64,000 nucleotides of DNA from Turritopsis dohrnii (taxonomy: Eukaryota > Cnidaria > Hydrozoa > Anthoathecata > Oceaniidae): NCBI GenBank assembly GCA_027922465.2, contig BQMF02000593.1:162560-226559 (forward strand), given 5' to 3'. Shown here piece after piece: positions 1 to 11,548 of this stretch (position 1 is the stretch's first letter; each line of letters starts with the position of its first letter). The notes under the pieces were generated by a model. That model was not told where the DNA came from, made no database searches, and worked only from the letters and a program-made list of their open reading frames with translations. The position numbers and the translations under genes are program-made.

Positions 1-560
1 GTCAATACCTGAAATTTTGTTTCGAGTGCTCCTGTTTCTTTTCAATTTGATGGTTACCATCAAAAAACCTCCTGGGAGCTATCACTCTTTTCCTCCTCAG
101 GTCATCTCAGAGGTTTGTTTCGTCGTAGTTGTAAATATTGTCAGCTCCCTTAAGTTTTCAAAATATTCCAAAAAACAGATAACATGCTTGTCAATCATCT
201 TTCTTCTTTCATATGTACCGTTCTTACCGTTAACCCTTCTTCACCGAACCTCTGACCCGTTTAAGGTTGTCTGCAACCTTAACATTAGATCATGCTTTTA
301 TGACGTTGTTCATATATTTTCCGGGAATGTTGTTTTTGGACATTTTAATATCTACATCTTTTACGATCTTTTACGATTCTTAGTTGAAATTTATCAATTC
401 TGCAACACCATCTCGCTAAAACCCCGATGATTTTTACAAGCATAATCAACTTTCTCAGAGGGCTATTTCTTTTTTATTTTGTCACGTAGTGTTGATTTTG
501 GAATATTAAATCTTTCGCGAGCATCTCGGTATGAAGAACCTTCATTAATAAATCAGTTTT
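1..560 (-). pseudogene. pogo/jerky-like DDE transposase relic (5' part, runs off the window)
   Basis: Read on the minus strand, about 535-470 encodes a psq/CENP-B type helix-turn-helix, seen as RERFNIPKSTLRDKIK. About 141-97 encodes IYNYDETNL, the segment around the first catalytic aspartate in DDE_1 (Tigger/jerky) transposases, followed by the usual basic residues (RRKRVIAPRR). Several stops and frame changes lie between the two blocks, so the gene is dead. It is cut off by the left edge of the window. The plus-strand open frame across 17-430 is only the antisense of this relic. This lineage (NYDETN) differs from the pogo element at 1118-3842 (NLDQTP). Family assignment is fairly sure; exact ends are not known. 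Confidence 0.6.
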
Positions 561-1117
561 CCAGCATGATTATGCAAACAAAATAGCCAATAGAAAACAA
601 AAGCAGTAATTTGAGATAAAAATTAAATGCTAAAGTGTCCGTTGAGCGGGCTGTAAAACCAAGTCCCTCTAAGCTAACAAAAGTGGAGAACTTACATAAG
701 CATTAAATTTCTCTTCCACCTGATTAATTTTTATTCATTCAAGGCTCCTTTGTAAATTACGGATAGACTCGAGATTCTTACGTAAAGAACCTGAATGCTT
801 AAAGAAAACTCCCACCCGTGTATGATGCGTTTTAACTTTACACATAATTTTGGGCCAGATCTTCACTTGGCTGGAAAATAGCTAGCCGCCAAAAGTATAA
901 ACAATTTCTACTCAAGGCCTAGTAGATTTCCGCCCCTTTTTGAAAAAGAACTTTTAAATAGACTTTCATAAAACAGCTTTGACTAGGTGAAATTTTTTGC
1001 TTTAAAAGTAGTTGAAAAATGAAAATGAATTCAGAAAATGTTTTTATAAAATTAATTTTATAAAACGTCAAATAAAAATTTTTGTACAACAATCACAGTG
1101 GAGGAAGACTTTTATTA
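561..1117. other. AT-rich intergenic stretch, nothing recognised
   Basis: No open frame with family similarity, tandem repeat or terminal repeat could be recognised here. The stretch lies between the left pogo-like relic and the left terminal repeat of the next pogo element. Confidence 0.4.
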
Positions 1118-3842
1118 CTTTAATCGGAGAAATTTTTGCGAGTAGTGCCATTTTCGCGAAAATTAATCTTGCAAAAACACGCTAAATAGTTAATTTGCGA
1201 AAATTAATCCAGTTTGGTTTTTTACAATTTTTTTTATCATTTCTAAATTGAAAAAAAAAATTGATAGGGGCTCAACAGGTTAAATTTTCAAATTATTCCT
1301 ACCTAATATAATACATATTATATGCACTAATCTAAAACTATTACAACATTTTCTTTTCGTCTTTTCTTCTTTTCGGATGGTTGTTTGAATCCTTGATTCA
1401 CAAAAAAATTCCATTGATTTTTGGTTTTGTTCAACAGTTCTTGTCACACTTTTTGGGATATTGACTTGGTCTAACGTTGCAAACTCCATTATTGCATTGT
1501 CGCCAAGAATTGAACCAAGAATAATCGTTGGATTTGGTTTCGTTTACAAAGTTTTGATGAGATTGAGATAACGATCCAGAACATTCTTTTTTGTATTTGC
1601 CACTCCTCTACAAGGAATTTCCAAACCACCTTGAACTAAAGGTGACCTTTGATAGTTTTCAGAGGTTAAAACTGCTGTTATTTTTGCCTCTCTCTCTGTA
1701 ACAAAAATTTTTTAACCCTTGATATTTCGCAAGGTAGATGCCCTCTCATAATGCCGGTAGGAATGGTTGTTTTGATCGCAAAAACATTGAATGCATTTTC
1801 CTCCCGAGCTCGAGTGTCAGGACGTAAGTTTATGCATTTCGAATGTCATTGTTTTAAGGCCTTTCGAATTTTTTAAAGGGACACGATTTTATATTTTGAC
1901 ATCATGCTGCAAAATAATTTTTGTTTCATTGAAATCTCTGTTGAGTTAAGATGTTGTTCTTGAGGGCTAGTGTTAAGGGAAAAAAAGAACTACCGAAAAG
2001 TCAAATGATTCACCGCGTGTATCTCCTAGAGAAGAGCAAGGTAAATTTTTATAAGCATTGGTTATTTTTATCGAATAAAATTTTGACTTTTTGACTCAAT
2101 TTGTTAATGAACTAAAGGTGACTTGAAAAAAACTTTAAAATTAAAAACAACTTTCGTTTCCGAATTTTTGATTTGTGTTATTTTGCGTTCAGGAGACAAC
2201 ATAAACAAGGAGAAGGTAAACGAAAACCATTGGGTACAGTAGATTTTAAGCTACTTCAGAATGAGGAAAATATACTAATTATTCAAACAAAAATCAGTAC
2301 GAAATTGGAAAATATGCTGCTATGAATGGAAACACTAACGCTGTGCAGTTTTTCCAAAAGGACTTTCCATCCATCAAAGAAAGCATGGTACACTCTCCTT
2401 AAAAAAAATACTATGAGCATTTATCCGCGCAACTGAAAATTGGTACTACCGCAAGCAAATCAATACCAAAAGGAAATGTAGGAAGACCTTTGTTACTGGG
2501 GAAGTTTGACTCAATGATTCAATCATACATCCGCTCAATGAGTAACCGAGGCGCAGTTATAACATGGTCGGTAGCCATTGATGCAGCTAAGGCCTTGATG
2601 TGAAAATATCCTGGTGTCATTGGAGATATTGACATTGACTCTCCATCTTGGGTGCAAAGTTTGTTCCCTCGTATGGATTTTGTCAAATGAAGGAAAGTAG
2701 ACAAAGTAGACATACCTGAAGCCGCGCGAAAAGAAATTGAAAAAGTTTTCCTGTACGAAATAACATCGCCAGTTGAGAAATATAACATCTCACCGTCATT
2801 AGTGATTAACCTTGACCAAACACCCCTGAAGCTCGTTCAATGCAGTAATAACGCACTCGCTAAAAGGAACAGTTCAAATGTAACAATAGCCGGCTCTGCA
2901 GGCAAGGGATCTATAACAGGAACCTTTTCCGTAACCCTTTCTGGTCATGTTCTTCCAATGCAACTAATTTACGGAGGAAAAACTAATCAAAGTCTTCCTC
3001 GTTACCAATTTCCAGGCTCTTGTCATTATGGACATTTTTACTGGACAAATGACAACCGATGTCAGTAATATTTTAGAGGAAAACCACATTCTCGTAACAA
3101 ACGTACCAGCTGAAATGACAAGATTTTTATCATTCTTTGGATCTGACTGTCAACGGAAGTGCTAAACGCTCTATGGCCAAGAAATTCAATGGATAGTATT
3201 CCGATCAAATTACTGGATAGCGGAAAAGCAGATGTAAAACTGCACCTGTCAACACTCAAGCCTATTCAAGCAGGATCGAATGTCGACCTTTACAATTACA
3301 TGATCTCTGCAGATGGGAAAAAAATCATACAAAATAGATGGGATGCATCAGGAATAGTGACACTCACGACTTGGCTTAAACGAATTGCCTTCTTTGGATC
3401 CATTCAGCAATATTGACCGTATCGACGAAGATTCGACAGGACAGGTAGACACGAATCTGAATGCGATCTGCAGTCTAACCACAGATCAAAGTGAGGGATA
3501 CCAAAGATGCAGCGAGGAAAATGATGACGATAGCAATGAGAGCGATGAATGGGAAAGTCCAGAGCAGAACGCGTTTGACCTTTTTGAAGATTTCAATGAT
3601 GAAGAAGATTTGTAGTTTTTGTCATTTTGTTTAAAAAAAGAAAGAAAAAGGATTTTGAGAAGCATCTCACATTCAATAAACACAGCATTCATTGTTGAAT
3701 GTTTTCAAACTAAACTCCATTCATAATACAAAAACAAAAAAATATTTTGCGATTCACGAAAATTAATCCAAGCGAAACTTTCTGAAATTTCCATTCACGA
3801 AATACGCGAAAATTTCTTTCGTGAAAATTTCTCCGATTAAAG
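1118..3842 (+). mobile_element. pogo/Tigger-like DNA transposon with TIRs and TA duplication
   Basis: The left end reads CTTTAATCGGAGAAATTTT and the right end is its inverted complement (AAAATTTCTCCGATTAAAG). Both ends are flanked by TA (1116-1117 and 3843-3844), the target duplication expected of the Tc1/mariner/pogo superfamily. Subterminal copies of a CGAAAATTAATCC-like motif occur near both ends. The interior carries a broken DDE_1 transposase in its right half. The left half (about 1318-1700, minus) has a frameshifted open stretch that I do not recognise; it includes IPKSVTRTVEQNQKSMEF. The element is inactive but its boundaries are clear. Confidence 0.75.
2280..3615 (+). pseudogene. pogo/Tigger DDE_1 transposase pseudogene
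   Basis: The conceptual translation follows the pogo/jerky pattern in order: KYAAMNGN-type N-terminal HTH region, GNVGRPLLL, the block VINLDQTPLKLV with the first catalytic Asp, then TGTFSVTLSGHVLPMQLIYGGKTNQSLPR (shown only as blocks: TFSVTLSGHVLPMQ, YGGKTNQSLP). After a stop near 3066 the pieces continue in other frames: VKLHLSTLKPIQA, the YNYMIS..GKKIIQNRWDASGI segment, and an acidic Ser/Glu-rich tail ending at 3615. Stops near 2406, 2601 and 2688 and later frameshifts break the frame. The segment with the second catalytic Asp (MT..QPLDLTVN in intact relatives) is damaged. It lies inside the TIR element 1118-3842. Confidence 0.75.
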
Positions 3843-3845
3843 TAA

Positions 3846-5900
3846 TGAGTATTGAAATAAATAGGCTTCTTCACAGTTCATTTCTTTATGTATTTCTGGT
3901 AATTGCTCTCTTTTGCTCTGTTTCAGAAAACATTTTATTCAGTTACACAGTGTGTTTCAGAATGTTGGAAATATAAATTTCAAAGGTGTTTCTTCAAGTG
4001 AAATACTGAAGTAAAGTGCTCACCCTTTATTTTGGTTCCACGCCTTTACTTATGCTCATCCATCAAGACCAGAAGGGTTAATTACCTGCCAATAATTGGA
4101 TTTTGCACTACAATTTGGACATTCTAGATTTCAAAACAACAAGAAAAAGCAAGGAGAATAAGATTGATAACAAATACTGTAATTCCAAACATTATCGAGG
4201 TGATGTACCTCTTTCCGCTAGCTAATTTCATGTTCGTCAAAAGTGATGCAAATAACAAAATTTTATGGAATTTAGTGTTCATAGTAACAGTTTAATCCCT
4301 TTTCTCTAAATTTAAGTTCTTTCCTCCTTTGGTTCTTCAAATATAAGATAACCACAGACGTAACTAAATTGCATGCCCTTAATGTCTACAAATCGAAGAC
4401 GCCCATACTGTTATGTGCAAAGTTTTCATAGAAAACAATAGTGTTGTCTCAACAAGTCAGCAAGTCAACTTTTGATCGCGAAGATCTAGACACTTTTTTT
4501 TAAAATCGGTTGCTCCCTGCAAGGCCGAAGCCACTACTAGGCAGAAAGCTACAAGATGAGAAAACAAAGAAGAGTTATAAACATAGATGAGAAAAATGAG
4601 AACAGGAAGAAGAGTTATAAAGACAGAGCTAGGTGGCACTTAACCTTGGATCATATTCAGCAGGAAAACAACTATGAGGGAGAGAAGCCAGCAGTCCGAG
4701 GGAAAAGGCTAGATTAATAAAAGTTCTTATGGCTTGTTGGGACCTGAACAAAGGCTGAGAATTCGTAGAGAGGCGAGTGTTCCGAGAGAAAGTCTGAGGA
4801 GAAAGGGTCAGTTAATGCAAGTCATCCGAACAATGCCCATGAAAGTATTTATAGAAAAGAGACTGGGAAGCAACATTGTGAGAGGGGCTCATGTACTACC
4901 AGTAGCAATCAGGTAAAATTACTATCCTAACACCCTCAGCATAGATATCTAGCAAACAGTGTTGAAAATAGTCTCAAGCATTTGTCAGACAGTCAAGCGC
5001 AACAAAGAGACCGGTGTTCAGCATACTAGAGTATATATATCAATGCAAGCAGCACATCTACCAGGGTGTTAACCAGGAGCAAAAAAATTCCTCGTTGAGG
5101 CAGTAATTGGGAAAAAGATAAGGCTTTTGGCCTTTGTACACCCCGTAGGCGTGTAAACTTCAGCTGGGGGTCTAGGAGCGCTGTGAGCCACCCAGTGGGG
5201 GTTGGAAGGCGAAGGCCCCTAACAATTTTGAGATTTAGCCTCATCAGACACCCCTGGAAACGCTTATTTCAACCTCCGAAACAGTGCCAAATATTAGAAC
5301 ATCACAATCCCATTTAAACACATAATTGGTGCGAGCACGCAAAAATATTGCGAAAACATGACTCTGGTCAGTTCTTCAAATTTCTTTCCACTAATGCACT
5401 TGATGTTATCAGTTGATAAAGTTTTTATTTTACATCTTTGGAGAAGAGAAAAAATAAATACAAGGCATCGTTTTTACAATTTGCTTTTTTTCTCGAAGAG
5501 AAGAACCTATTTACTCACGAACACTTTTCTGAGAGTTTCGTAATAAGAGATAACGTTTTTGTTTGATAAACATAATTGTTTCTACGTTTAAAAAGAATTT
5601 CTTCTTAATAAATATTACACAAAATTAATGCAATTTCGTCACACAAATAAAGAACATTTTAATTGTAACAGGAAACTTATGAACATAACCCAACATATTT
5701 TGTATAATCATGAATTTGAAAGAAATAGGAATAATTGGCATTGTAAAGTTTTGGAAATGGATGAGTTTTTATGACCTTATGACCGTATCATTGAAGTACG
5801 TTAACACACTGCCGTTATACCAAATAAAAATAGAAATGTCTGAAGAATTACAATATGAACAAAACGTCAATGCTTAACAATACGAACATCCTTTAATAAA
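3846..5900. other. Unassigned sequence, no gene recognised
   Basis: I find no coding family, TIR, tRNA or tandem repeat that I can support. The stretch 5026-5250 is less AT-rich than its surroundings and might be part of an old retroelement, but nothing identifies it. The open frames here are short and lack recognisable motifs. Confidence 0.35.
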
Positions 5901-5905
5901 CATAT

Positions 5906-6415
5906 TCACAAGTCAATTTGCATTTTCGGATTTCGTTTCTTAAATTCATCAACAAAATGTTCAAAGACAGACTCTGTAAAACCTTCTTTTGGTGATTCAG
6001 TTGCGATGAAGAGTAAATTTTCTATTGATGTTTGTTTCAGTTTCATTTTTGAGAAGAAACGTTCCACACATGCAGCACTAAGCGGAAAGATCAAAAAATC
6101 TTAGAAAAGTTTGTAACAATTTGGATAGTTGTCTTTACAGGTGGTATCACTATTAACCATTTTCCATAACTGATGAGGGTTAAAGTTCTTTTTTTCTTTT
6201 GTTACTTTTTGGCATTCCTCTTCATTTAAGGCTTTTGATAAAGAAATATCACAATTTTCCCGATACTCTTTACGTTTGGAAAACATGAAATTTTTGTACG
6301 ATTTCCATTCAACTTCTGTAATAAGCTTATCAACATCTGGTTGTTGGTTGACTGTAAATGCCAATAACAACAACAGCATTTGTTTCATTTGATACTCATT
6401 CAAAACATATTGAAC
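5906..6415 (-). pseudogene. hAT transposase C-terminal relic
   Basis: Two adjacent frames separated by one stop give HQLWKMVNSD...NYPNCYKLF followed by FLIFPLSAACVERFFSKMKL. The second block is the hAT C-terminal dimerisation motif (usually LxxxPLSxAxxERxFSxMxxIKT). It continues into a charged tail ending near 5906. Upstream the frame runs into the end of a BEL-type LTR near 6415, so the retroelement appears to have landed in this hAT copy. Only the C-terminal part remains. Resemblance to ZNF862/KIAA1586-like hAT proteins is an impression, not tested. Confidence 0.65.
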
Positions 6416-6791
6416 GGCTACAAAACATTATAAAAATTATATTATACACATACACTGAACAAGATGCAAACAGATACATGAACAAGGAAAATTACTTACT
6501 AAAGATACAGTGAACAAAGGCTGGGAAGCCACACAAGTCACACCACAGCACACTTGACAGACATGTACACAAATGACAACTGACAATACCTTACATTTAT
6601 ACATGACAAGTACACAACATGGTTACCATTTTGACATACATGACAACAAAGTACATTTTACAGACCAATATTGAACATGAATATAATACAAAATATATAC
6701 CAAATACCTAAACAAGAAAAAGACTAAAAATGGGACAAAGCATCCTGAGCAGAAGCCTGCTGCCTAGCTGTGCCTCAGCTGCCACATGGCT
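6416..6791 (-). repeat. BEL/Pao long terminal repeat (probable 3' LTR)
   Basis: On the minus strand, a purine-rich tract GAGGGGAGCC is followed at about 6790 by TGTGGCAGCTGAGG, the expected PPT-LTR start. A TATA-like CATGTATAAATG lies about 190 bases in. The LTR appears to end near 6416 where hAT coding sequence resumes (Y-V-L-N-E-Y-Q). No second LTR is visible, so the exact ends are inferred from the PPT and from the hAT junction. Confidence 0.5.
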
Positions 6792-7007
6792 CCCCTCAAG
6801 ATGTGTCTAATCCTCAAAACATCTTGAAAAATCATACTAAATAGTACAAATACTACTAAATACATATATTTTGAAATATTTATTTAATGTAATTATTTAC
6901 TTAAAATATTTTTAATATTTTGAAATATACTAACAATTAAAAAATTCATGTTTGGCTCCTCGATGGGGAATTCTATTTCAATTTTCGTTTTCAAAGCCAG
7001 TGTAAGT

Positions 7008-8006
7008 TTATATCTCATTTTCCAAAATCAAAATTAGTTTATTGACAGGGCGAACGTATTTCGAAGTCCCTTGTCTTATTTCAACAGTTCTGACAACATT
7101 ATCATTCCTACGTTGAACTGCATCGACTACAGCCATCTTCCATTCGTTACGTTTCGTTTCTTCTTTAACGAGAACGACGTCCCCAACTTGAAGATTACGT
7201 TTGGTTTCATTCCACTTTTGACGACTTTGAAGAAGGTGTACGTATTCCTTCCTCCATCTAGACCAAAATTCATTGCAGATGTGCTGCACACGTCGCCAGC
7301 GTTTTCTTGAATACACTTCAACTTTTTCGAAATGTCCTGGTGGTGGCATGACAATGTTTGACTTCATTGTCAACAGATGATTCGGAGTCAATGGTGTAGG
7401 ACTTGATACATCATCGAGACACTCAACTGTGAGTGGTCTCGAATTCAATACTGCTTCAATTTCAACAAGTAGTGTTCTGAATGACTCATCATTCAATGAA
7501 TAACCATGTGTGAATAAGAGTGATTCAAGTATGCTTCTAGTAGAGCGAATGAGTCTTTCCCAGACTCCACCAAAGTTGCTAGCATGAGGTGGATTCAATT
7601 TCCAAAAAATAATATCAGAATTTTGATTCAGCAAATAGTTCTTAATTGCCTTTAAATTGCTTGATTGCAGATTGTCATAAAATTTCAACAGCTTTTCAAG
7701 ATCATTCTCACCATATGTTGCTAAAGATGTCAAGTCCTCAGGCAAAATTAATCTGTGCAAACGCTTCCTTAAGCTTGTCCAAGAATGCATTAACAAAAGT
7801 GCAGCATAAAAAGTGCAGTAGGTTCTCTCAAATTGGTCAAAATCAAAAGATGGTGCCCTGGTTCTTGCAGAAGGTGGAAGATTTTGTGTCTCTTCAGCTG
7901 CGATGGTACTCGAGTTTTCAAAGTTGGTTTTTGTGAAAAATTCCTGTTTGACTTTAATTCCATCTAAATTCGCCATGGTTATGTCAACGAAACTTTGTAC
8001 ACCAGA
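7008..8006 (-). pseudogene. BEL/Pao polyprotein remnant: N-terminal piece joined to integrase C-terminus
   Basis: The C-terminal two thirds are typical BEL/Pao integrase: NPPHASNFGGVWERLIRS, then EAVLNSRPLT, LTPNHLL, and the C-terminal barrel with RRVQHICNEFWSRWRKEY and VGDVVLVKEE, ending with the PVNKL motif. The first ~130 residues (MANLDGIKVKQEFFTKTNFE...) are not integrase and may be the start of gag. Protease, RT and RNase H are missing, yet the frame remains open across the join, so an in-frame internal deletion is the simplest reading. The usual integrase HHCC and first D are absent. An ATG at about 7976 (MANLDG) is a plausible start. The LTR at 6416-6791 lies downstream. A Helitron sits 50 bases upstream at 8057. 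Confidence 0.65.
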
Positions 8007-8056
8007 CAAGCAGATAGAGCCTTGGCTCTTTTCAAAAGATAGTAATAATGGTCTAA

Positions 8057-8914
8057 TCTATATATTAATAGCCGATTCTCTGTCTGTTTGTTTGTATGTT
8101 TGTAAGTCACGCAAAATGGTAGATGGAGTTGTGAGCAAAATTATTTCTTTTTTTGTGTGCGACGTGAGTTTGAAGCAAATACATTGCAACCCCAATGGAA
8201 CGTGACTTTTTTGGCTGATGAACTAATAGGAATAACGTGTTGTTTTTATCAATATTGTTAGTTTTATATTCCACGTTGACTTGGCTTTGAAAACAGTACA
8301 TCAACTAAATACAAAGAAACTAACTGATTAAACATTTTGGACAAAAAGCAGCCGTGGCAGAACGTGATAGGATACACTGGCAAACTGAACATGCTAACGT
8401 ATCCTTGACTATCTGAGACGGGTAAACTTTTTTTCCGAGCAATCAAAATGTTTAAAAACCGATAGGTAAAAAGAGAGTATCATGAAACAAAATATTTTTT
8501 TGCTTTTCTTTTAATAATTTAATTTCTTATTTTTTTTGTTATGCGCTTCAGATCAAACGTTGTTTTTATTCACTTTATTCATTTAGCACGTGCCTTTTTT
8601 TCTCTCCTCCCGTGTGATCTTTTTAAGAAGAGAAACCATTCCCCCCTTACGTTTGATAGCACCCATGTTAGAGCGCGTAACTTTTTTAAAACAAAAGCTA
8701 ATAAAAAGTTGAAGTTTTCTCTCTCTACGTTTTGAGTGTATTGTTACACTGATAAAAGATTGGTTTTACCAGAGGTTGTGACTTCGAATCTGCTTCTGGT
8801 TGAACACAAGTTGTACGAGCAGTTTATAAGGAAATTTGACGTTTATTGATACAGCGATACAGAGCAGGTAGACATTGGCGGCGAGCGACGCCGCCCATGT
8901 CCTTTGGAGGCTAG
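8057..8914 (+). mobile_element. Non-autonomous Helitron, family A (858 bp)
   Basis: It starts TCTATATATTAATAGCCG after an A and ends in CTAG before a T, as expected of Helitrons (5' TC, 3' CTRR, insertion between A and T). The terminal hairpin is the perfect stem-loop GGCGGCG-AGCGA-CGCCGCC, but the spacer to CTAG is slightly longer than in sister copies. It lacks any long open frame. Sister copies lie at 31,488-32,321, 35,736-36,574 and 42,990-43,861. Confidence 0.8.
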
Positions 8915-9035
8915 TACTGTTAAAAACTTCGAACAACATTAATTTAATTGCGATTACTTCGTGTGAAACTGCTTTAATAAAAAGCCCAAGAGCTTCTGCC
9001 TCTCTCCTCTCATTGTAACAAACGGCCAGAGCATT

Positions 9036-10078
9036 CTAAAAATGACGATACCCTTTAAAAAACGCACTACAGGCTCTTTCGTGAGCTGTCCAATGAGTAA
9101 CAGGAACGGCGTGATCTTCCTTGTAAATATCGGCCGAGTTTTCTAAAAAACTCATAGCAAGGGGACGATACTTGAAATGTTTCCATAAATTAACTAGAAA
9201 AACATCAACTTTAGAAACGCAAGAGAAGTTAGGTAACAAATGCTTAAAACAAAGCGTTAATTTATGGTTGTTGCAACTGATTCATTTGAGAAGGGGAACT
9301 TTGTGTTCTAGATAGCGCTTCAAGCCTCCTTCTTCACCAGAGTTGACGTTGGTTGTATCCATACATGCAAACCTGGCATTTTTTAAGTTAATACCAAGAT
9401 CTAGGAAGAAATTTTCAAGCGCTTTCATGATGTTAGGCGCTGAAAGTGAGGAACCAACAATCTTACTTACCAGAATAACTGGCCAACGCAGCAGTTGTAG
9501 CAAGTTGCCATACATTTGTATTTTTTTTAGCCATTTCATTAAAGCTTTGCTTATTTTTAACTGATGCTAAATGCCTTTTAGAATTTAAATGATCGTTAAA
9601 TCTTTCTGTTGGATGATCCCCTACCTTCCCTGGTTTATCAATGAATGCCCGACTCCCAGAGCGACCATGAGAAAAAGAAGTGCAAATTTTACACAACCAC
9701 CCGTTTTGTGAGGTGGAAAAGTAAAAGTCAGGGAAGGTGGTTTCATATCGGGCCGTTGATTTCAGTCTCAAATCTTTACCATGCAATGCAGATGGTGGGG
9801 CAAATGCGTCGATATCATTTTGCAAGACAGGTGCACATTCAATAGAAGAGCATGAGTCTACTTCATTAGAACAAGCTGCAAGTCATCATCATTTGCCTCA
9901 GAGAAAGATGCATCAGGTTGTAAATCAACTACAGTATCGGACACAGTTGTATTCAAAGGAATACTTACAGAATCATCTGATGATTGAGTTTGCTTTGAAC
10001 TTTGTTTGAAGAACGACAAAATATTTTTTGACTTGACTTAACTTCGCTTTAGACTCTTTTTGTAGTACTTGCCATTAT
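9036..10078 (-). pseudogene. hAT transposase pseudogene with TTF-type zinc finger
   Basis: The N-terminus can be seen near 10,072 (MASTTKR, then a stop). A BED/TTF-like finger follows in 9825-9463: WLCKICTSFSHGRSG...FNDHLNSKRHLASVK with C-x2-C and H-x5-H. The DDE core lies further on: ARFACMDTTNVNSGEEGGL with the catalytic D, then CNNHKLTLCFKHLLP, and near 9036 VTHWTAHERA. This order matches hAT proteins of the KIAA1586/E3 SUMO-ligase-like group. Stops and frame changes near 9539, 9282 and 9240 break the gene, and the C-terminal dimerisation region was not found here. Distinct from the hAT relic at 5906-6415, which has only the C-terminus. Confidence 0.65.
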
Positions 10079-10193
10079 GTGACATTGTGGTATTTATTCA
10101 CAAGGCCTCTACTTTTCCAAAAAGTGGCCTGTTTCCCACGAGTATGTACAGTGAGATAAATTTAGAATTATAAACGCTATGTTTGTTTGTTAA

Positions 10194-11544
10194 AGGAGTG
10201 GTATCGTCATTTCAAATTTTATGACAAACTTTAGTTTAAGAAATGTGTAGTTAGCCTGCGTTGAAACTTTGTTTAAAAACGTTTTACTTCCGAAGATATT
10301 GAGTTTTTTATTATTTTATAAACCCCCATCTTCTTTTCTGATGAAAAACGTGTGACATCATTGAAAAAGTTTCATTTATTTTTATTTGTTATGTCAGTGC
10401 AAAGGAGCGTACTAGTTTTTCATGTTTTCAAAAATCATGAGTGAGAATTCAAGTGAAGAGGAATCAGATTTTCTCAGCGAAGATGAAGAATGTAGCAATG
10501 AGTTTTATTCAAGGATTTCACAGAGAATTTTAGCGGTTTAAGTCTATAGTTTTGACCCAGTTGCTGTAAAGAACATGAAGAAGTCCGGATGATGATTTTG
10601 ATGATGCTGACGAAAATGCTTTACCGGAGTTTGCAACAAACAGTGATGCAATGTAGAAATGTAGAGAAATAGATTGTTCCGGCTGCAAAGAAGTTTATGC
10701 GATTGAAGACGATAAATTTCAAAATAAATTTTTGTATAAATCAAAACGAAAAAAACAAAATAAAAATACTTGCAATATTGAGTTGATCATTGATCGTAGT
10801 AAAATTCATGTATTAAAAGTTAACGTTTTTCCAATTTTCCGTTTCAGGTGAAAATTGTGTAACATCGGTGCAGAAGTTCAAGAATCAATAGCTCATTCTA
10901 TGAAAACAATAATGAAATAATCGGTGAAACTGAATAATATTCAAATTCCCACTTTAAAGAGAAACATGAAAACAAAAATGGAAAAAATACTTGCACACAG
11001 AAAGTAAAAGTTCACCTATGTATAACGAAAACTGTAGATAAAACACTAAAGTAAAACTCCTTATAACATGTTTACCATTAAATTTCTCCCAAAACACGAT
11101 TCTTTAAAATTTTAGTGACGTAAAGATGGAAGATTGGCCTCGCTTCAACTTTGAAATCCATATTTATTTTAAATATGAATTTTAGGTAATCCAAACAAAC
11201 TGATGTTCTGTCCTTTGGTTGAGTCACTGTCACATCCAACAGCAGCACAAATAACCATTTTTTTCATTAGATTTAAAAAGAATACTTAGTTATTGCTTGA
11301 ATTTCAAAGAACACTTGCTCGATTTGAATGCAAAACATCGCATCAACACTGAACATAAATTCTTCAATGACCTCACATAATTATTACTAATTTATTCAGC
11401 GTTTTAAGCCTATGTTTTAAAGTGGCATTTTACAGCGAAAAAAAGATTTTTTTTTCCAAATTAAATTTATTTTGTAGTATCTACATTAAAACAAGGAATA
11501 TATGAAGAAAAAATTTTTTTTCCAATTTTCATGACACCACTCCT
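10194..11544. mobile_element. TTAA-flanked TIR element (1351 bp), non-autonomous
   Basis: The left end AGGAGTGGTATCGTCAT and right end ATGACACCACTCCT are inverted repeats of about 15 bases with one or two mismatches. Both are bordered by TTAA (10,190-10,193 and 11,545-11,548). TTAA duplication is typical of piggyBac, but the termini do not start CCC as most piggyBacs do, so the superfamily is uncertain. The interior has a short degenerate coding trace near 10,431 (MSENSSEEESDFLSEDEE, acidic) that soon meets a stop. It sits inside an older Helitron relic whose sequence continues on both sides. Confidence 0.6.
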
Positions 11545-11548
11545 TTAA

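Noticed and set aside
17..430. 137-codon plus-strand open frame with hydrophobic stretches
   Set aside because: It is antisense to a pogo-like transposase relic (NYDETNL and HTH blocks on the minus strand) and has no support of its own.
5026..5250. Less AT-rich block as a possible SINE or structured RNA
   Set aside because: No A/B box, tail, target duplication or second copy in the window could be seen.
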